NCBI GenBank assembly: GCA_039179985.1
Contig: JBCDED010000001.1
Span: 91,170-155,169 of the forward strand
Origin: JBCCMQ01 sp039179985
GTDB lineage: Bacteria; Pseudomonadota; Alphaproteobacteria; Rhodobacterales; Rhodobacteraceae
Direction of reading: 5' to 3'
Length of the DNA stretch: 64,000 nt
A program made the position numbers and the translations under genes. This document shows positions 7,974 to 17,565 of the stretch, in pieces. Below the pieces are notes generated by a model that made no database searches, was not told where the DNA came from, and worked only from the letters and a program-made list of their open reading frames with translations. Numbering within the stretch: position 1 is the first letter of the stretch; each line of letters starts with the position of its first letter.

Positions 7974-10142
7974 TCAATCGCCGGTATGGGTCAGTTTTGG
8001 CACGTCGGACGCCCCCGCCGAACCGCGGCCAGACAGCGACGGGTACTCCATGAAGAACCGGTGGCAGCTGAAGGCAAAGGTGCCCTTCTCTATGGCCGGT
8101 CGGACGGTACTGCCGTCGCCGGAGATCATCCAGCTTTGCGCCACGTCGGCCATGTTGGCGGCCATGATCTGATCGACGATCTGCGCTTTGACCGTGGGGT
8201 TCTGGATCTCAACCAGCGTTTCCACACGGCGATTGAGGTTCCGGCCCATCCAGTCGGCGCTCGACATATAGACGCGGGCCTTCTCGGAGGGCAGACCATC
8301 GCCATTGCCAAAGCAGACAATGCGCGAGTGTTCGAGGAACCGACCAACGATGGATTTCACGCGGATGTTTTCGCTCAGACCTTTGACGCCGGGCCGCAAT
8401 CCGCAGATGCCTCGAATGACAAGGCTGATCTTAACTCCGGCCTCGCTGGCGCGGTAAAGCGCGTCGATCACATCCTCTTCCACGAGCGAATTCATCTTGG
8501 CCCAGATGACCGCCTTGCGCCCGGCCTTGGCGTGGTTGATCTCTTGGTCGATGCGCTCAAGAAGGGTGCTCTTGAGGGTGAGCGGAGAGATGGAGAGGTT
8601 TTCCAGCGCCTCGGGCTGGGCGTAGCCCGACAGGTAGTTGAAAACCTTGTTGGCATCACGCCCCAGGGCCGCGTCGCAAGTAAAAAGCGACAAATCCGTA
8701 TAAATGCGCGCCGTGTCCGGGTGATAGTTGCCGGTGCCGAAATGGGTGTAGGTCACCAGTTGACCCGCTTCACGGCGGACCACGGTCGAGATCTTTGCGT
8801 GGGTCTTGTAGTTGATGAATCCGTAGACCACATGCGCACCCGAGCGTTCCAGACGTCGGGATTGGCGGATGTTCGCGGCTTCGTCAAAGCGCGCCTTCAG
8901 TTCCACGAGCGCGGTCACGGATTTCCCCGCCTCGGCGGCTTCACAGAGGGCTCCGACGATAGGGCTGTTGCGCGAGGTCCGGTAGAGCGTCTGCTTTATC
9001 GCCAGCACGTTGGGATCGCGCGCGGCCTGAGACAGGAACCGCACCACCATGTCGAAGGTCTCGTAAGGGTGGTGTAGCAGCATGTCTTTCTGGCGGATCG
9101 CGGCAAACATGTCGCCGTCGTGGTCCTGCACGCGCTCGGGCACTCGCGGCGTGAACGACGGCCAGAGAAGCTCGGGCCGGTCGTCGACCACCAGTTCCTT
9201 AAGATCGCCGATGCCGATCAGACCCTCGACCTCCACCACCTCGTCGTCGCTGACCATCAGTTCTTCGGTCACCAGCGCGCGCAATTCATCGGGTGCCCCG
9301 CCGCTGAGTTTGAGGTGCACCACGTCGCCTCGGCGGCGGCGCTTCAGCGCGACCTCGAATTCGCGCACCAGATCTTCGGCTTCGTCCTCCACCTCCAGAT
9401 CGCTGTCGCGCAGGACGCTGAAGGTGCAGTGACCTGCCGCGCGGTAGCCGGGGAAGAGACGTTCCAGATGCAGCAGGACAAGCTCTTCGAGCGGCAGAAA
9501 GCGTAGGGGCGCGCCCGGAAGCCGCACAAAGCGGTCGATCTGGCTGGGAATGGGCAAAAGGGCAAGCAGGGGGCGCGCATCTGTCTTGCGTTCCAGTTGC
9601 AACGCCAGCGAAAACCCGGTGTTCGGGATAAAGGGGAAAGGATGCGCAGGATCGATGGCCAGCGGCGTCAGCACCGGAAAGACGCTGGAAAGGAAGTAGT
9701 CTTCCAGAACCTTGCGCGAGGCATCGTCAATCCCGTCGCCGTCAAGAATGTGAATGTCGACCGCTTCAAGCTGTTCGCGCAGGTCGCGCCAGACGCGCTG
9801 TTGTTCTTGCATCAATTCGCGAGCTGTGGTGTTGATCTCGACCAATTGCTGAGCGGGCGTGCGACCGTCTGCGGCGGGCGTCGTGTTGCCCTCGCGCGCC
9901 AGTTCGCGCAGGCCGGCCACTCGGACCGTGTAGAATTCGTCGAGGTTGTTGGCCGAGATTGACAGAAAGCGCACCCGCTCCAACAGCGGCACCCGGGGGC
10001 TTTCGGCCTCGTCGATGACGCGCCTGTTGAACCCAAGCCAACTGAGTTCGCGATTGAAAAAGCGGTCGGGCGTATCAGCCCGGACGCTGGGAAGGTCTTG
10101 GGCGGTCGGAAACCCCGCCTTCAGGAAATCAACTTCAGACAT
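7974..10142 (-). CDS. ppk1: polyphosphate kinase 1
   Basis: RNA-degradosome-type PPK1 of 722 residues, making inorganic polyphosphate from ATP. Domain order is N (FFNRELSWLGFN), H, C1 and C2. The autophosphorylated histidine is in INYKTHAK and the second essential histidine is in FLEHSR, both in the phospholipase-D-like halves. GTGNYHPDTARIYTDL is the ATP/phosphate patch. It lies between hdaA and ppx on the same strand with short gaps, the common arrangement in Rhodobacterales, linking phosphate storage to the exopolyphosphatase. Confidence 0.96.
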   Translation of the reverse strand: MSEVDFLKAGFPTAQDLPSVRADTPDRFFNRELSWLGFNRRVIDEAESPRVPLLERVRFLSISANNLDEFYTVRVAGLRELAREGNTTPAADGRTPAQQLVEINTTARELMQEQQRVWRDLREQLEAVDIHILDGDGIDDASRKVLEDYFLSSVFPVLTPLAIDPAHPFPFIPNTGFSLALQLERKTDARPLLALLPIPSQIDRFVRLPGAPLRFLPLEELVLLHLERLFPGYRAAGHCTFSVLRDSDLEVEDEAEDLVREFEVALKRRRRGDVVHLKLSGGAPDELRALVTEELMVSDDEVVEVEGLIGIGDLKELVVDDRPELLWPSFTPRVPERVQDHDGDMFAAIRQKDMLLHHPYETFDMVVRFLSQAARDPNVLAIKQTLYRTSRNSPIVGALCEAAEAGKSVTALVELKARFDEAANIRQSRRLERSGAHVVYGFINYKTHAKISTVVRREAGQLVTYTHFGTGNYHPDTARIYTDLSLFTCDAALGRDANKVFNYLSGYAQPEALENLSISPLTLKSTLLERIDQEINHAKAGRKAVIWAKMNSLVEEDVIDALYRASEAGVKISLVIRGICGLRPGVKGLSENIRVKSIVGRFLEHSRIVCFGNGDGLPSEKARVYMSSADWMGRNLNRRVETLVEIQNPTVKAQIVDQIMAANMADVAQSWMISGDGSTVRPAIEKGTFAFSCHRFFMEYPSLSGRGSAGASDVPKLTHTGD

Positions 10143-10177
10143 GGTAAACGGCGCTCTCTTGGGGTTCCGTCCCTGCC

Positions 10178-10861
10178 TTATGGAGTGCCTGTTTCCCCCT
10201 TGTCCAGCATACGTGCTGCGAAGATCCGCGTGATCTCGCGCTGATCGGTCAGCGCGGCTTCGTCGAGCCGCTCAACAAGCGCCTCCGCCGCCTCAAACGA
10301 GCGTTCCATCCGGGTGACCAGAAAGGGCACGACATCGTCCGGCACGGCGAGTTGCCGATCGGCGAAGTGCTTTGTCAGCACGGCGGCCAGAAGCGCGTCA
10401 TCGGGTGGCTCCAGCCGTGTGACGGGTAGGCTGCTAAGCCGGCTGGCCAGATCGGGTAGGCGCACCGTCCAGCGGGCCGGTGCGGTCCGTGCTGTGATAA
10501 GAAGCGGCGTCTTGTTCTCGGCCTGCAGGTTCAACGCGTGAAAGAGCAACTGTTCGCCGTCCTTGTCGCCGGCCAGCGCTTCGGCGCCTTCGAGGGCGAT
10601 TGGATCAGAGAAGACGTCGGGCAGGTCCGTTCCCGGCAGATGGGCGGCATCGATCAGCCTCGCCCCCTTGGCCTCGGCCCAGACATGGGCGAGGTGGGTC
10701 TTGCCCGATGCGGGCGGACCGACCAGCGCCATGCGCCCCGCCGGCCAGTCCGCTCCTGCCTCAAGAGCCGCCAGCGCGACCGCATTGGCCGGCGAGACGA
10801 AGAAGTCTCCGCGCCCCAAGGCTGTCCGCACGGGCAGATCGAAAGTCAGTTGGCGGGACAT
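10178..10861 (-). CDS. hdaA: HdaA-like DnaA-related regulatory ATPase
   Basis: A 227-residue DnaA-related AAA+ protein without the DnaA DNA-binding domain. The N-terminus MSRQLTFDLP resembles the QL[SP]LPL-type clamp-binding peptide of Hda proteins, and GPPASGKTH is the Walker A loop. Family role: with the sliding clamp it stimulates hydrolysis of ATP on DnaA to restrict re-initiation. The ATG at 10861 is chosen because it begins at the clamp-binding peptide, although the frame stays open upstream inside the AI-2E gene. The AI-2E stop is 5 bases upstream. Confidence 0.9.
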   Translation of the reverse strand: MSRQLTFDLPVRTALGRGDFFVSPANAVALAALEAGADWPAGRMALVGPPASGKTHLAHVWAEAKGARLIDAAHLPGTDLPDVFSDPIALEGAEALAGDKDGEQLLFHALNLQAENKTPLLITARTAPARWTVRLPDLASRLSSLPVTRLEPPDDALLAAVLTKHFADRQLAVPDDVVPFLVTRMERSFEAAEALVERLDEAALTDQREITRIFAARMLDKGETGTP

Positions 10862-10866
10862 CAGGC

Positions 10867-11934
10867 TCAGTCCTGTTTGGTCCCCGACACACCCTTGTAG
10901 AGCCGCGAGTCGAGATACTCGCCGATCAAAAAACGGGTGAGCACGCCGATGGCAGCGGCAAGCGGAACCGCGACGAGCATGCCGACAAAGCCGAAGAGCG
11001 AGCCGAAGACCGACAGGGCAAAGAGCAGCCAGACCGGGTGCAGACCCACGCTGCTGCCCACGAGGTTGGGGGTCAGGATATTGCCCTCGACCATTTGTCC
11101 GGCAAAGAAGATCGCTGCGATAACGGCGACCATCCACCATTCACCCCAGAATTGAAACAGCGCAAGCCCCACGGAGGCGACACCGCCGATCAGCGCGCCA
11201 ACGTAGGGAATGAATGAAATGAGCCCGGCCACAAAACCCACAACCAGTCCGTACTGCAGCCCCGCGACCACCAGCGCGACGGCGTAATACGTACCCAGGA
11301 TCAGACAGACGGTGCCCTGGCCTCGGATAAAGGACGCCAGCGTCTTGTCGATGTCTCCCATGATCTTGCGGATCGTCGGCGCGTGGTCGCGCGGGAGCAG
11401 TGCATCGATCTCGGCGACCATCCGGTCCCAATCCACGAGCAGGTAGAACGTCACCACCGGAACCAGGAAGACAAGGATGAGAATGTTGATCAGCGACAGG
11501 GCCGATCCCAGAACCGTGTCCAGAAGTTCCGTGGCCCGCTCTTCGAGCACGCTTCCAAAGGAGTCGAGCGACTGGCGCAGGCCCGAGTTTTCATCGGCCA
11601 GTTCGGGGAACCGCGTCGAAAGCCATATGCCCGCGTCCTGCACCGCAGGCGGTATCGCCTGAATCAGGGCCGCGGCCTGTTCGATCATCTGCGGCAGAAC
11701 CAGAACCAGGACCACCGCAAAGACCACGGTCGCGATCAGCGTGATCAGAATAACCGAGGCGATACGCGAAAGGCCCTTTTCCTGCAGCCAGTCGGCGATC
11801 GGGTCGAGCAGATAGGCCAGCGCCCCGCCAAGTACGAAGGGCAGGATTACATCGCCCAGAAGCCAGAGCACCAGCAGCGTGAAGCCTGCGGCGATGGACC
11901 AGTACCTGAGTTGTTCTGCGCGGGGCAGGGCCAT
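10867..11934 (-). CDS. AI-2E family transporter
   Basis: A 355-residue inner-membrane protein of the AI-2 exporter (UPF0118/PerM) family. It has about eight hydrophobic spans, starting with a pair at residues 15-55, a long soluble stretch around 100-150, and the conserved block GNILTPNLVGSSVGLHPVWLL cut here as PNLVGSSVGLHP near residue 290. Members export small molecules such as autoinducer-2 or act as Na+/H+ antiporters. It heads the hdaA/ppk1/ppx series and is divergent from proS. Confidence 0.92.
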   Translation of the reverse strand: MALPRAEQLRYWSIAAGFTLLVLWLLGDVILPFVLGGALAYLLDPIADWLQEKGLSRIASVILITLIATVVFAVVLVLVLPQMIEQAAALIQAIPPAVQDAGIWLSTRFPELADENSGLRQSLDSFGSVLEERATELLDTVLGSALSLINILILVFLVPVVTFYLLVDWDRMVAEIDALLPRDHAPTIRKIMGDIDKTLASFIRGQGTVCLILGTYYAVALVVAGLQYGLVVGFVAGLISFIPYVGALIGGVASVGLALFQFWGEWWMVAVIAAIFFAGQMVEGNILTPNLVGSSVGLHPVWLLFALSVFGSLFGFVGMLVAVPLAAAIGVLTRFLIGEYLDSRLYKGVSGTKQD

Positions 11935-12071
11935 AATGCGATCTCCTGACGGGTCGTGTCTTGGCGCAAGGCCTGCGCGGGCGCAAGCCCCCGGGGTGTC
12001 GCGTGTGCTTGTCTGGGAGGCAGCGATCGTCTAGTCGGAACCGCAGTGCCCTTTTGACGGAAAAGACCCTG

Positions 12072-13406
12072 ATGCGCCTCTCCCGCTACTTTTTGCCTGT
12101 TCTGAAAGAAACGCCCGCCGACGCCCAGATTGTCAGCCACCGGCTGATGCTGCGCGCGGGCATGATCAAACAGGCCTCGGCGGGCATCTATTCCTGGCTG
12201 CCCCTTGGCTACAAGGTTCTGCGCAACATCGAGCGGATCGTCCACGAGGAACAGGCGCGCGCCGGGCATATCCCGATTCTGATGCCCACGGTGCAGTCGG
12301 CGGACCTCTGGCGCGAAAGCGGGCGCTATGACGCCTACGGTCCGGAAATGCTGCGCATCCGCGACCGTCAGGAACGTGATATGCTCTACGGTCCCACGAA
12401 CGAGGAGCAGGTGACCGATATCTTCCGCAGCAACGTGTCGAGCTATAAGGACCTGCCGCTGACGCTCTACCAGATCCAGTGGAAGTTCCGCGACGAGATC
12501 CGCCCGCGTTTCGGCGTGATGCGGGGCCGCGAGTTTCTGATGAAGGACGGCTACAACTTCGATCTGAACAAGGAAGACGCCCTGCACGCCTACAACCGCC
12601 ATTTGGTCAGCTACTTGCGCACCTACGAGCGCATGGGCCTGCAGGCGATCCCCATGCGAGCGGACTCCGGTCCCATCGGCGGCGACGATACCCATGAGTT
12701 TCTGGTTCTGGCGGAAACGGGCGAATCCGAGGTCTTCTATGACAGCGAAGTCACAGATCTGACCTTCGGCGACCGCGATATCGATTACGACGACGTGGCA
12801 CAGTGTCAGGCGATCTTGGAGGAGTTCACCAGCCGCTATGCACGGACGGACGAGACACACGACCCCGAGGTCTTTCACCAGATCCCCGAAGAACGCCGCC
12901 GCACCGCGCGCGGCATCGAGGTGGGCCAGATATTTTACTTCGGCACCAAATATTCCGAGCCCATGGGCGCGACCGTGGCGGATGCCGATGGCACCAAGGT
13001 TCCGGTGCACATGGGGTCCCACGGGATCGGCGTCAGCCGCCTTCTGGGCGCAATCATCGAGGCCAGCCACGATGACGCCGGGATCATCTGGCCCGAAGGC
13101 GTGACACCCTTCCACTGCGGCATCGTGAACCTGCGGCAAGGCGATGCCGAGACCGACAAGGCCTGTGACGGCATCTACAAGGCGCTGACCGCGAAGGGCC
13201 TTGAACCGCTTTATGACGACCGCGACGAGCGCGCGGGTGCCAAGTTCGCAACCATGGATCTGATCGGTCTGCCCTGGCGGATTACCGTCGGACCGCGCGG
13301 GCTGAAGGACGGGGTCGTCGAGGTCACCAGCCGCCGGACCGGCGAAAGCGAAACGCTTGCACCCGAGATGGCGGTGGCACGGATCGGCGAGATCTATGGA
13401 AAATAA
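12072..13406 (+). CDS. proS: proline-tRNA ligase
   Basis: Class II aminoacyl-tRNA synthetase of 444 residues, the short bacterial type lacking the editing insertion domain and typical of Alphaproteobacteria. Motif 2 (FRDEIRPRFGVMRGREFLMKD region, e.g. RPRFGVMRGREF) and motif 3 (GSHGIGVSRLLGA) are present, followed by the anticodon-binding domain from about residue 340. ATG 12072 gives the standard MRLSRYFLPVLKETP N-terminus. Its last codons overlap the following peroxiredoxin gene by 11 bases. Confidence 0.97.
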   Translation: MRLSRYFLPVLKETPADAQIVSHRLMLRAGMIKQASAGIYSWLPLGYKVLRNIERIVHEEQARAGHIPILMPTVQSADLWRESGRYDAYGPEMLRIRDRQERDMLYGPTNEEQVTDIFRSNVSSYKDLPLTLYQIQWKFRDEIRPRFGVMRGREFLMKDGYNFDLNKEDALHAYNRHLVSYLRTYERMGLQAIPMRADSGPIGGDDTHEFLVLAETGESEVFYDSEVTDLTFGDRDIDYDDVAQCQAILEEFTSRYARTDETHDPEVFHQIPEERRRTARGIEVGQIFYFGTKYSEPMGATVADADGTKVPVHMGSHGIGVSRLLGAIIEASHDDAGIIWPEGVTPFHCGIVNLRQGDAETDKACDGIYKALTAKGLEPLYDDRDERAGAKFATMDLIGLPWRITVGPRGLKDGVVEVTSRRTGESETLAPEMAVARIGEIYGK

Positions 13407-13971
13407 CCCCTTTAACGGCGGCGAAGCGCCCGATTGGTCGAAAATCCCCGCGCCCGTGGATGACGGCGCGGCGGCGCATCTGCCGGGCCTTACGCTGCCA
13501 TCCGTGCCCCTTGCCGCTACAGACGGCACCACGGTGGACCTCAGCGCGCTTGAAGGCCGGACAGTCGTCTATATCTACCCGCGCACCGGCCAGCCCGGCG
13601 TCGCCCTGCCCGATGGCTGGGACGCGATCCCAGGCGCGCGCGGCTGCACGCCGCAGTCCTGCGCCTTCCGCGATCACCATGCCGAACTGATGGGGCTTGG
13701 GGTACAGCATCTTTTTGGCCTGTCCACCCAGACGACGGCCTATCAGGCGGAAGCGGCCGACCGCATGCATCTGCCATTCCCGCTTTTATCCGACGCGGAC
13801 CTTGCCCTTGGCGATGCGCTGAGCTTGCCGCGGTTCGAGGCGGCGGGCGAGACGCTTTTGAAGCGGATGACACTGATCCTCGACGCGGGTGTTATCCGCC
13901 ATGCGTTTTATCCGGTCTTTCCGCCCGACCGGAACGCCGAAGCCGTGATCGACTGGCTGACGGGCACCTGA
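13396..13971 (+). CDS. peroxiredoxin, BCP-like, with an insertion before the catalytic Cys
   Basis: A 191-residue thioredoxin-fold peroxidase. It has the Prx strand VVYIYPRTG and then GCTPQSCAFRD, with cysteines at residues 84 and 89 in the peroxidatic and resolving positions of the bacterioferritin-comigratory type. About 16 residues (QPGVALPDGWDAIPGAR) separate the YPRTG turn from GCT, where canonical proteins have three or four. The pattern remains compatible with peroxide reduction. The gene starts inside the 3-prime end of proS, suggesting co-translation. Confidence 0.85.
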   Translation: MENNPFNGGEAPDWSKIPAPVDDGAAAHLPGLTLPSVPLAATDGTTVDLSALEGRTVVYIYPRTGQPGVALPDGWDAIPGARGCTPQSCAFRDHHAELMGLGVQHLFGLSTQTTAYQAEAADRMHLPFPLLSDADLALGDALSLPRFEAAGETLLKRMTLILDAGVIRHAFYPVFPPDRNAEAVIDWLTGT

Positions 13972-13995
13972 CCCAACACAAGGAGTAGTGCGACG

Positions 13996-15537
13996 ATGAA
14001 CGGTGCGGCCTCGCTGGTGAAGACGCTTCTGGGGGGCGGGCTGACCACCTGTTTCGCCAATCCCGGCACGTCGGAGATGCATTTCGTCGCAGCGCTCGAC
14101 GAACATCCCGAGTTGCGTTGCATCCTGTGCCTTTTTGAGGGTGGCACATCCGGCGCGGCCGACGGTTATAACCGGATGTCGGACGCGGTGGCCGCCACGC
14201 TTCTGCATCTGGCACCAGGATTCGGGAACGCGTTAGCCAATGTTCACAACGCCCTGAAAGCCAACTCGGGCATGCTCAACGTCGTGGGCGATCACGCGGA
14301 CTATCACCTGCGGTTCGACAGCCCGCTGAAGGGCGATGTGGCTGGTGTCACCGGCACCGTGTCCCATTGGGTGCGGACGGCCGATGATGCACGCTCCGTG
14401 GCCGCCGACGGTGCGGCAGCGCTGCGTGCGGCGCGCACGATGAACGGCCAGATCGCCACGCTGATCCTGCCGGCTAACACCGCCTGGGAAGACGCAGACG
14501 GCCCGGCAGAGGTGTCGCCGCCGCCCGCGCTGCAGCGCCCGTCCTCTGAGGCCATTGAGGCGGCGGCGAAGGCGCTCAGTCAACCGGGTGCGGCCTTGCT
14601 TCTGGGATCGCGAGCACCCTACGGCGAAACAGCGGAACTTGCGGGACAGATCGCCGCAAAGACCGGCTGTCGCCTGCTCGCCGATTTCCTGATGCGCCGG
14701 ATGGAGCGCGGGCTGGATGCGGTAGCCATGGACCGGCTGCGGTATGTGGTCGATGACAACGTGGGCTTTCTGAACGGGACGACCAACCTTGTGCTCGTAG
14801 GCGGCACGCGGCCCGTCTCCTTCTTCGCCTATCCGGGCAAGCCAAGCACGCCGGAGCCCGCAGATTGTGCGCTTTGGGAGCTTTGCGGGCCAGGGATGGA
14901 TATCCGCTGGACGCTGGAAGCGCTGGCTGACGAGCTCGGCGCAGGAACGGCTCAGGCGGCGCGGGTGGCGGGGGCGGTGCCCGAGGTCCCGTCAGGGTCC
15001 ATGGAACTGGAGAAGATCGGGCAGGCCATCGCGGCGCTGATGCCTGAGAATGCCATCATCGTCGACGAAAGCGTCACCGTGGGCCGCGCCATTGCGCCGG
15101 CGTTTTCGAGCGCGCCGCGGCACGATCTTCTGTCCACCACGGGCGGTGCGATCGGTCAGGGTCTGCCTGTGGCCACTGGGGCCGCGGTCGCCTGCCCGGA
15201 CCGAAAGGTCATCGCGCTGACCGGCGACGGCTCGGCAATGTACACCGTCCAGTCGCTCTGGACCATGGCGCGGGAAGAACTGGACGTGACCGTCATCGTA
15301 TTTGCCAACCGCGGCTACCAGATCTTGCGCGGCGAACTGGCGAACGTGGGCGTTGAAACCGTGGGCCGCAATGCCGTGCGGATGTTGGACGTGGACGACC
15401 CGCTTCTCGACTGGGTGGCACTGGCCAGAGGGCACGGCGTGCCCGCTATGCGTGTTGAGGATACAGACGGCTTCGTTGCGGCCCTGCGGCGCAGTCTCGG
15501 TGTCTCCGGGCCTGCGCTGATCGAAGTGGTTTGCTAA
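13996..15537 (+). CDS. ThDP-dependent enzyme, acetolactate synthase large subunit-like
   Basis: A 513-residue thiamine-diphosphate enzyme with the three-domain layout: N-terminal PYR domain (catalytic Glu48 in FEGGTSGAADGY), central domain, C-terminal PP domain with the metal/ThDP motif GDGSAMY...ANRGY. It is shorter than IlvB (about 570-590 residues) and stands alone without a regulatory small subunit, so it may be a decarboxylase or carboligase on another 2-oxoacid rather than the branched-chain enzyme. AAGGAG precedes the ATG by about 12 bases. Confidence 0.85.
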   Translation: MNGAASLVKTLLGGGLTTCFANPGTSEMHFVAALDEHPELRCILCLFEGGTSGAADGYNRMSDAVAATLLHLAPGFGNALANVHNALKANSGMLNVVGDHADYHLRFDSPLKGDVAGVTGTVSHWVRTADDARSVAADGAAALRAARTMNGQIATLILPANTAWEDADGPAEVSPPPALQRPSSEAIEAAAKALSQPGAALLLGSRAPYGETAELAGQIAAKTGCRLLADFLMRRMERGLDAVAMDRLRYVVDDNVGFLNGTTNLVLVGGTRPVSFFAYPGKPSTPEPADCALWELCGPGMDIRWTLEALADELGAGTAQAARVAGAVPEVPSGSMELEKIGQAIAALMPENAIIVDESVTVGRAIAPAFSSAPRHDLLSTTGGAIGQGLPVATGAAVACPDRKVIALTGDGSAMYTVQSLWTMAREELDVTVIVFANRGYQILRGELANVGVETVGRNAVRMLDVDDPLLDWVALARGHGVPAMRVEDTDGFVAALRRSLGVSGPALIEVVC

Positions 15538-15602
15538 GGTCCGCTCCTTGACCTTCCCGGCGCCACCGCCCAAGGTCCGCGCAAAACGGGCAGGAGAGAC
15601 CC

Positions 15603-16889
15603 TTGGCTAGCCGAACCGCGCTATTTTCCCGCTTTGAATGGATGATCGCCTGGCGCTACCTGCGTGCCCGCCGGGAAACCGGCGGCGTAAGCGTCATGAC
15701 CTGGATCAGCCTCATTGGCATCATGCTGGCGGTTTTTGCGCTGATCGCAACGCTTTCGGTCCGATCGGGCTTTCGGACCGAGTTCGTGGACACGATCCTT
15801 GGCGCCAATGCCCATGTCACCGTCTACTATCAGGGCGTGCAGGACCCGGCGGGCAATGTCAGTCGTGTTATGGACGATTACGCGGATGTGGCGGCCCGCG
15901 TTCGCGAAGTGCAGGGCGTCACCCGCGCAGCCCCCCTGATCAAGGGCGAAGTCATGGCCACCGCCAATGGCCGCAACACCGGCGTGCAGGTTTTCGGCAT
16001 CTCCAAGGACGACCTGATGGGCATCCCGCGCGTGGCCGCGCCCGATGTCTACTTTGGCGATATCGACCGCTTTAAAGAGGGCATTGCCATCGGGTCTGGC
16101 GTTGCGTCGCAACTTGGGGTCACCATTGGCGACCGTATCCGCCTTATTTCACCGGACGGGGTGAAGACCGCCTTCGGTACCAGCCCGCGGGTGAACGCCT
16201 ACGAGGTCGTCTATGTCTTCCAGGCGGGCCGCTATGATATCGACCGCATCCGCGCTTACTTGCCCTTTGCCGAAGCCCAGTCCTACTTCAACCGCGACGG
16301 CGTGGCCGACGAGATCGAGGTCATGGTGCAGGACCCTGAAGAAGTTGACCTACTGGGCGAGGCGCTGCGCGCAGCGGGCGGCAACCGGACGCTCCTTTGG
16401 ACCTGGCGGGACAGTTCGGGCAACTTCCTGCGCGCGCTTGATGTGGAGGACAACGTGATGTTCGTGATCCTCTCGGTCCTCGTTCTGATCGCGGCCATGA
16501 ACATCGTCTCGGGCTTGATCATGCTGGTCAAGAACAAGGGCCGCGACATAGGGATCCTGCGCACCATTGGTCTCAGCGAGGGGTCGATCCTGAGGGTCTT
16601 TTTCATCTGCGGCGCGATGATCGGCGTCATCGGAACGGCGCTCGGTGTGATCCTCGGCTGCGTCTTTGTCATCTACATCGACCAGATCTTCAGCTTGGTG
16701 AACTATTTTTCGGGCGGCGGGGTCTGGGACCCGTCCATTCGCGGCATCTACGCCTTGCCGGCCGAGTTGAACCTCGATGACGTGCTTTCTGCTGTGGGTC
16801 TTTCTCTGGGGCTCAGCTTTGTGGTCACCTATTTCCCTGCCCGCCGCGCGGCGCGGATGAACCCGGTCGAGGCCCTGCGCTATGAGTGA
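15603..16889 (+). CDS. lolC: lipoprotein-releasing ABC transporter, permease subunit (LolC/LolE)
   Basis: A 428-residue inner-membrane permease that extracts lipoproteins for delivery to LolA. Layout is one membrane span near residues 30-55, a large periplasmic domain (about 60-260), then three spans at about 285, 335 and 385 in an FtsX-type core. The C-terminus PARRAARMNPVEALRYE is diagnostic of the LolC/E group. A TTG start at 15603 follows AGGAGAG. It overlaps the ATPase gene lolD by 8 bases. One permease suffices in Alphaproteobacteria. Confidence 0.94.
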   Translation: MASRTALFSRFEWMIAWRYLRARRETGGVSVMTWISLIGIMLAVFALIATLSVRSGFRTEFVDTILGANAHVTVYYQGVQDPAGNVSRVMDDYADVAARVREVQGVTRAAPLIKGEVMATANGRNTGVQVFGISKDDLMGIPRVAAPDVYFGDIDRFKEGIAIGSGVASQLGVTIGDRIRLISPDGVKTAFGTSPRVNAYEVVYVFQAGRYDIDRIRAYLPFAEAQSYFNRDGVADEIEVMVQDPEEVDLLGEALRAAGGNRTLLWTWRDSSGNFLRALDVEDNVMFVILSVLVLIAAMNIVSGLIMLVKNKGRDIGILRTIGLSEGSILRVFFICGAMIGVIGTALGVILGCVFVIYIDQIFSLVNYFSGGGVWDPSIRGIYALPAELNLDDVLSAVGLSLGLSFVVTYFPARRAARMNPVEALRYE

Positions 16890-17565
16890 CGCGGCGCTTA
16901 TCCTGTCGGGTATCACCAAGACCTACAATAGCGGCAAGCCGTCCGAGGTGCAGGTGCTGCGCGGGGCGGATCTGCGACTGGACCGCGGGCAGGTGGTTGC
17001 GCTCGTTGCGCCCTCGGGCGCGGGGAAATCGACGCTGCTGCACATCGCGGGGTTGCTCGACACCGCAGATGGGGGCCGTGTGGAGCTTGCCGGGACCGAT
17101 ATGACCAGGCTCAGCGACCGCAAGCGCACGTCGGCGCGGCGCGACCGGCTGGGGTTCGTTTACCAGTTCCACCATCTCTTGCCTGAGTTCTCGGCGCTTG
17201 AAAACATCGTTCTGCCGCAACTGGCTGCCGGTGTGGCGCAGGAAGAGTCGGAAGCACGTGCCATGGCGCTGCTTGAGCATGTGGGCGTCGGTACGCGCGC
17301 CGAACACCGGCCCGCGGCGCTGTCGGGGGGCGAGCAGCAGCGTGTGGCCTTCTGCCGGGCTCTGGCCAACGCGCCCGACGTCCTTCTGGCCGATGAGCCC
17401 ACGGGCAACCTGGATCCGGCGACCTCCGATCAGGTTTTCGAGGCGCTGATGGCACTGGTGCGTGGAACCGGGCTGGCGGCGCTGATTGCGACACACAACC
17501 TGGATCTCGCGGCCCGGATGGACCGGGTCGTGCGCCTGAGCGAAGGACGCCTGATCGATGCCTGA
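16882..17565 (+). CDS. lolD: lipoprotein-releasing ABC transporter, ATP-binding protein LolD
   Basis: A 227-residue ABC ATPase powering lipoprotein release. Walker A is APSGAGKST, the Q loop and LolD-characteristic YQFHHLLPEFSALEN follow, the signature is LSGGEQQR, and Walker B is VLLADEPTGNLD. The partner permease overlaps upstream by 8 bases, and the downstream oxidoreductase overlaps by 8 bases, so the three are one transcription unit. Confidence 0.95.
   Translation: MSDAALILSGITKTYNSGKPSEVQVLRGADLRLDRGQVVALVAPSGAGKSTLLHIAGLLDTADGGRVELAGTDMTRLSDRKRTSARRDRLGFVYQFHHLLPEFSALENIVLPQLAAGVAQEESEARAMALLEHVGVGTRAEHRPAALSGGEQQRVAFCRALANAPDVLLADEPTGNLDPATSDQVFEALMALVRGTGLAALIATHNLDLAARMDRVVRLSEGRLIDA

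Noticed and set aside
11847..13532. Very long open frame on the minus strand opposite proS (561 codons).
   Set aside because: It is the complement of a clear proline-tRNA ligase; long antisense frames are common in GC-rich genomes, and no conserved motif or ribosome site supports it.
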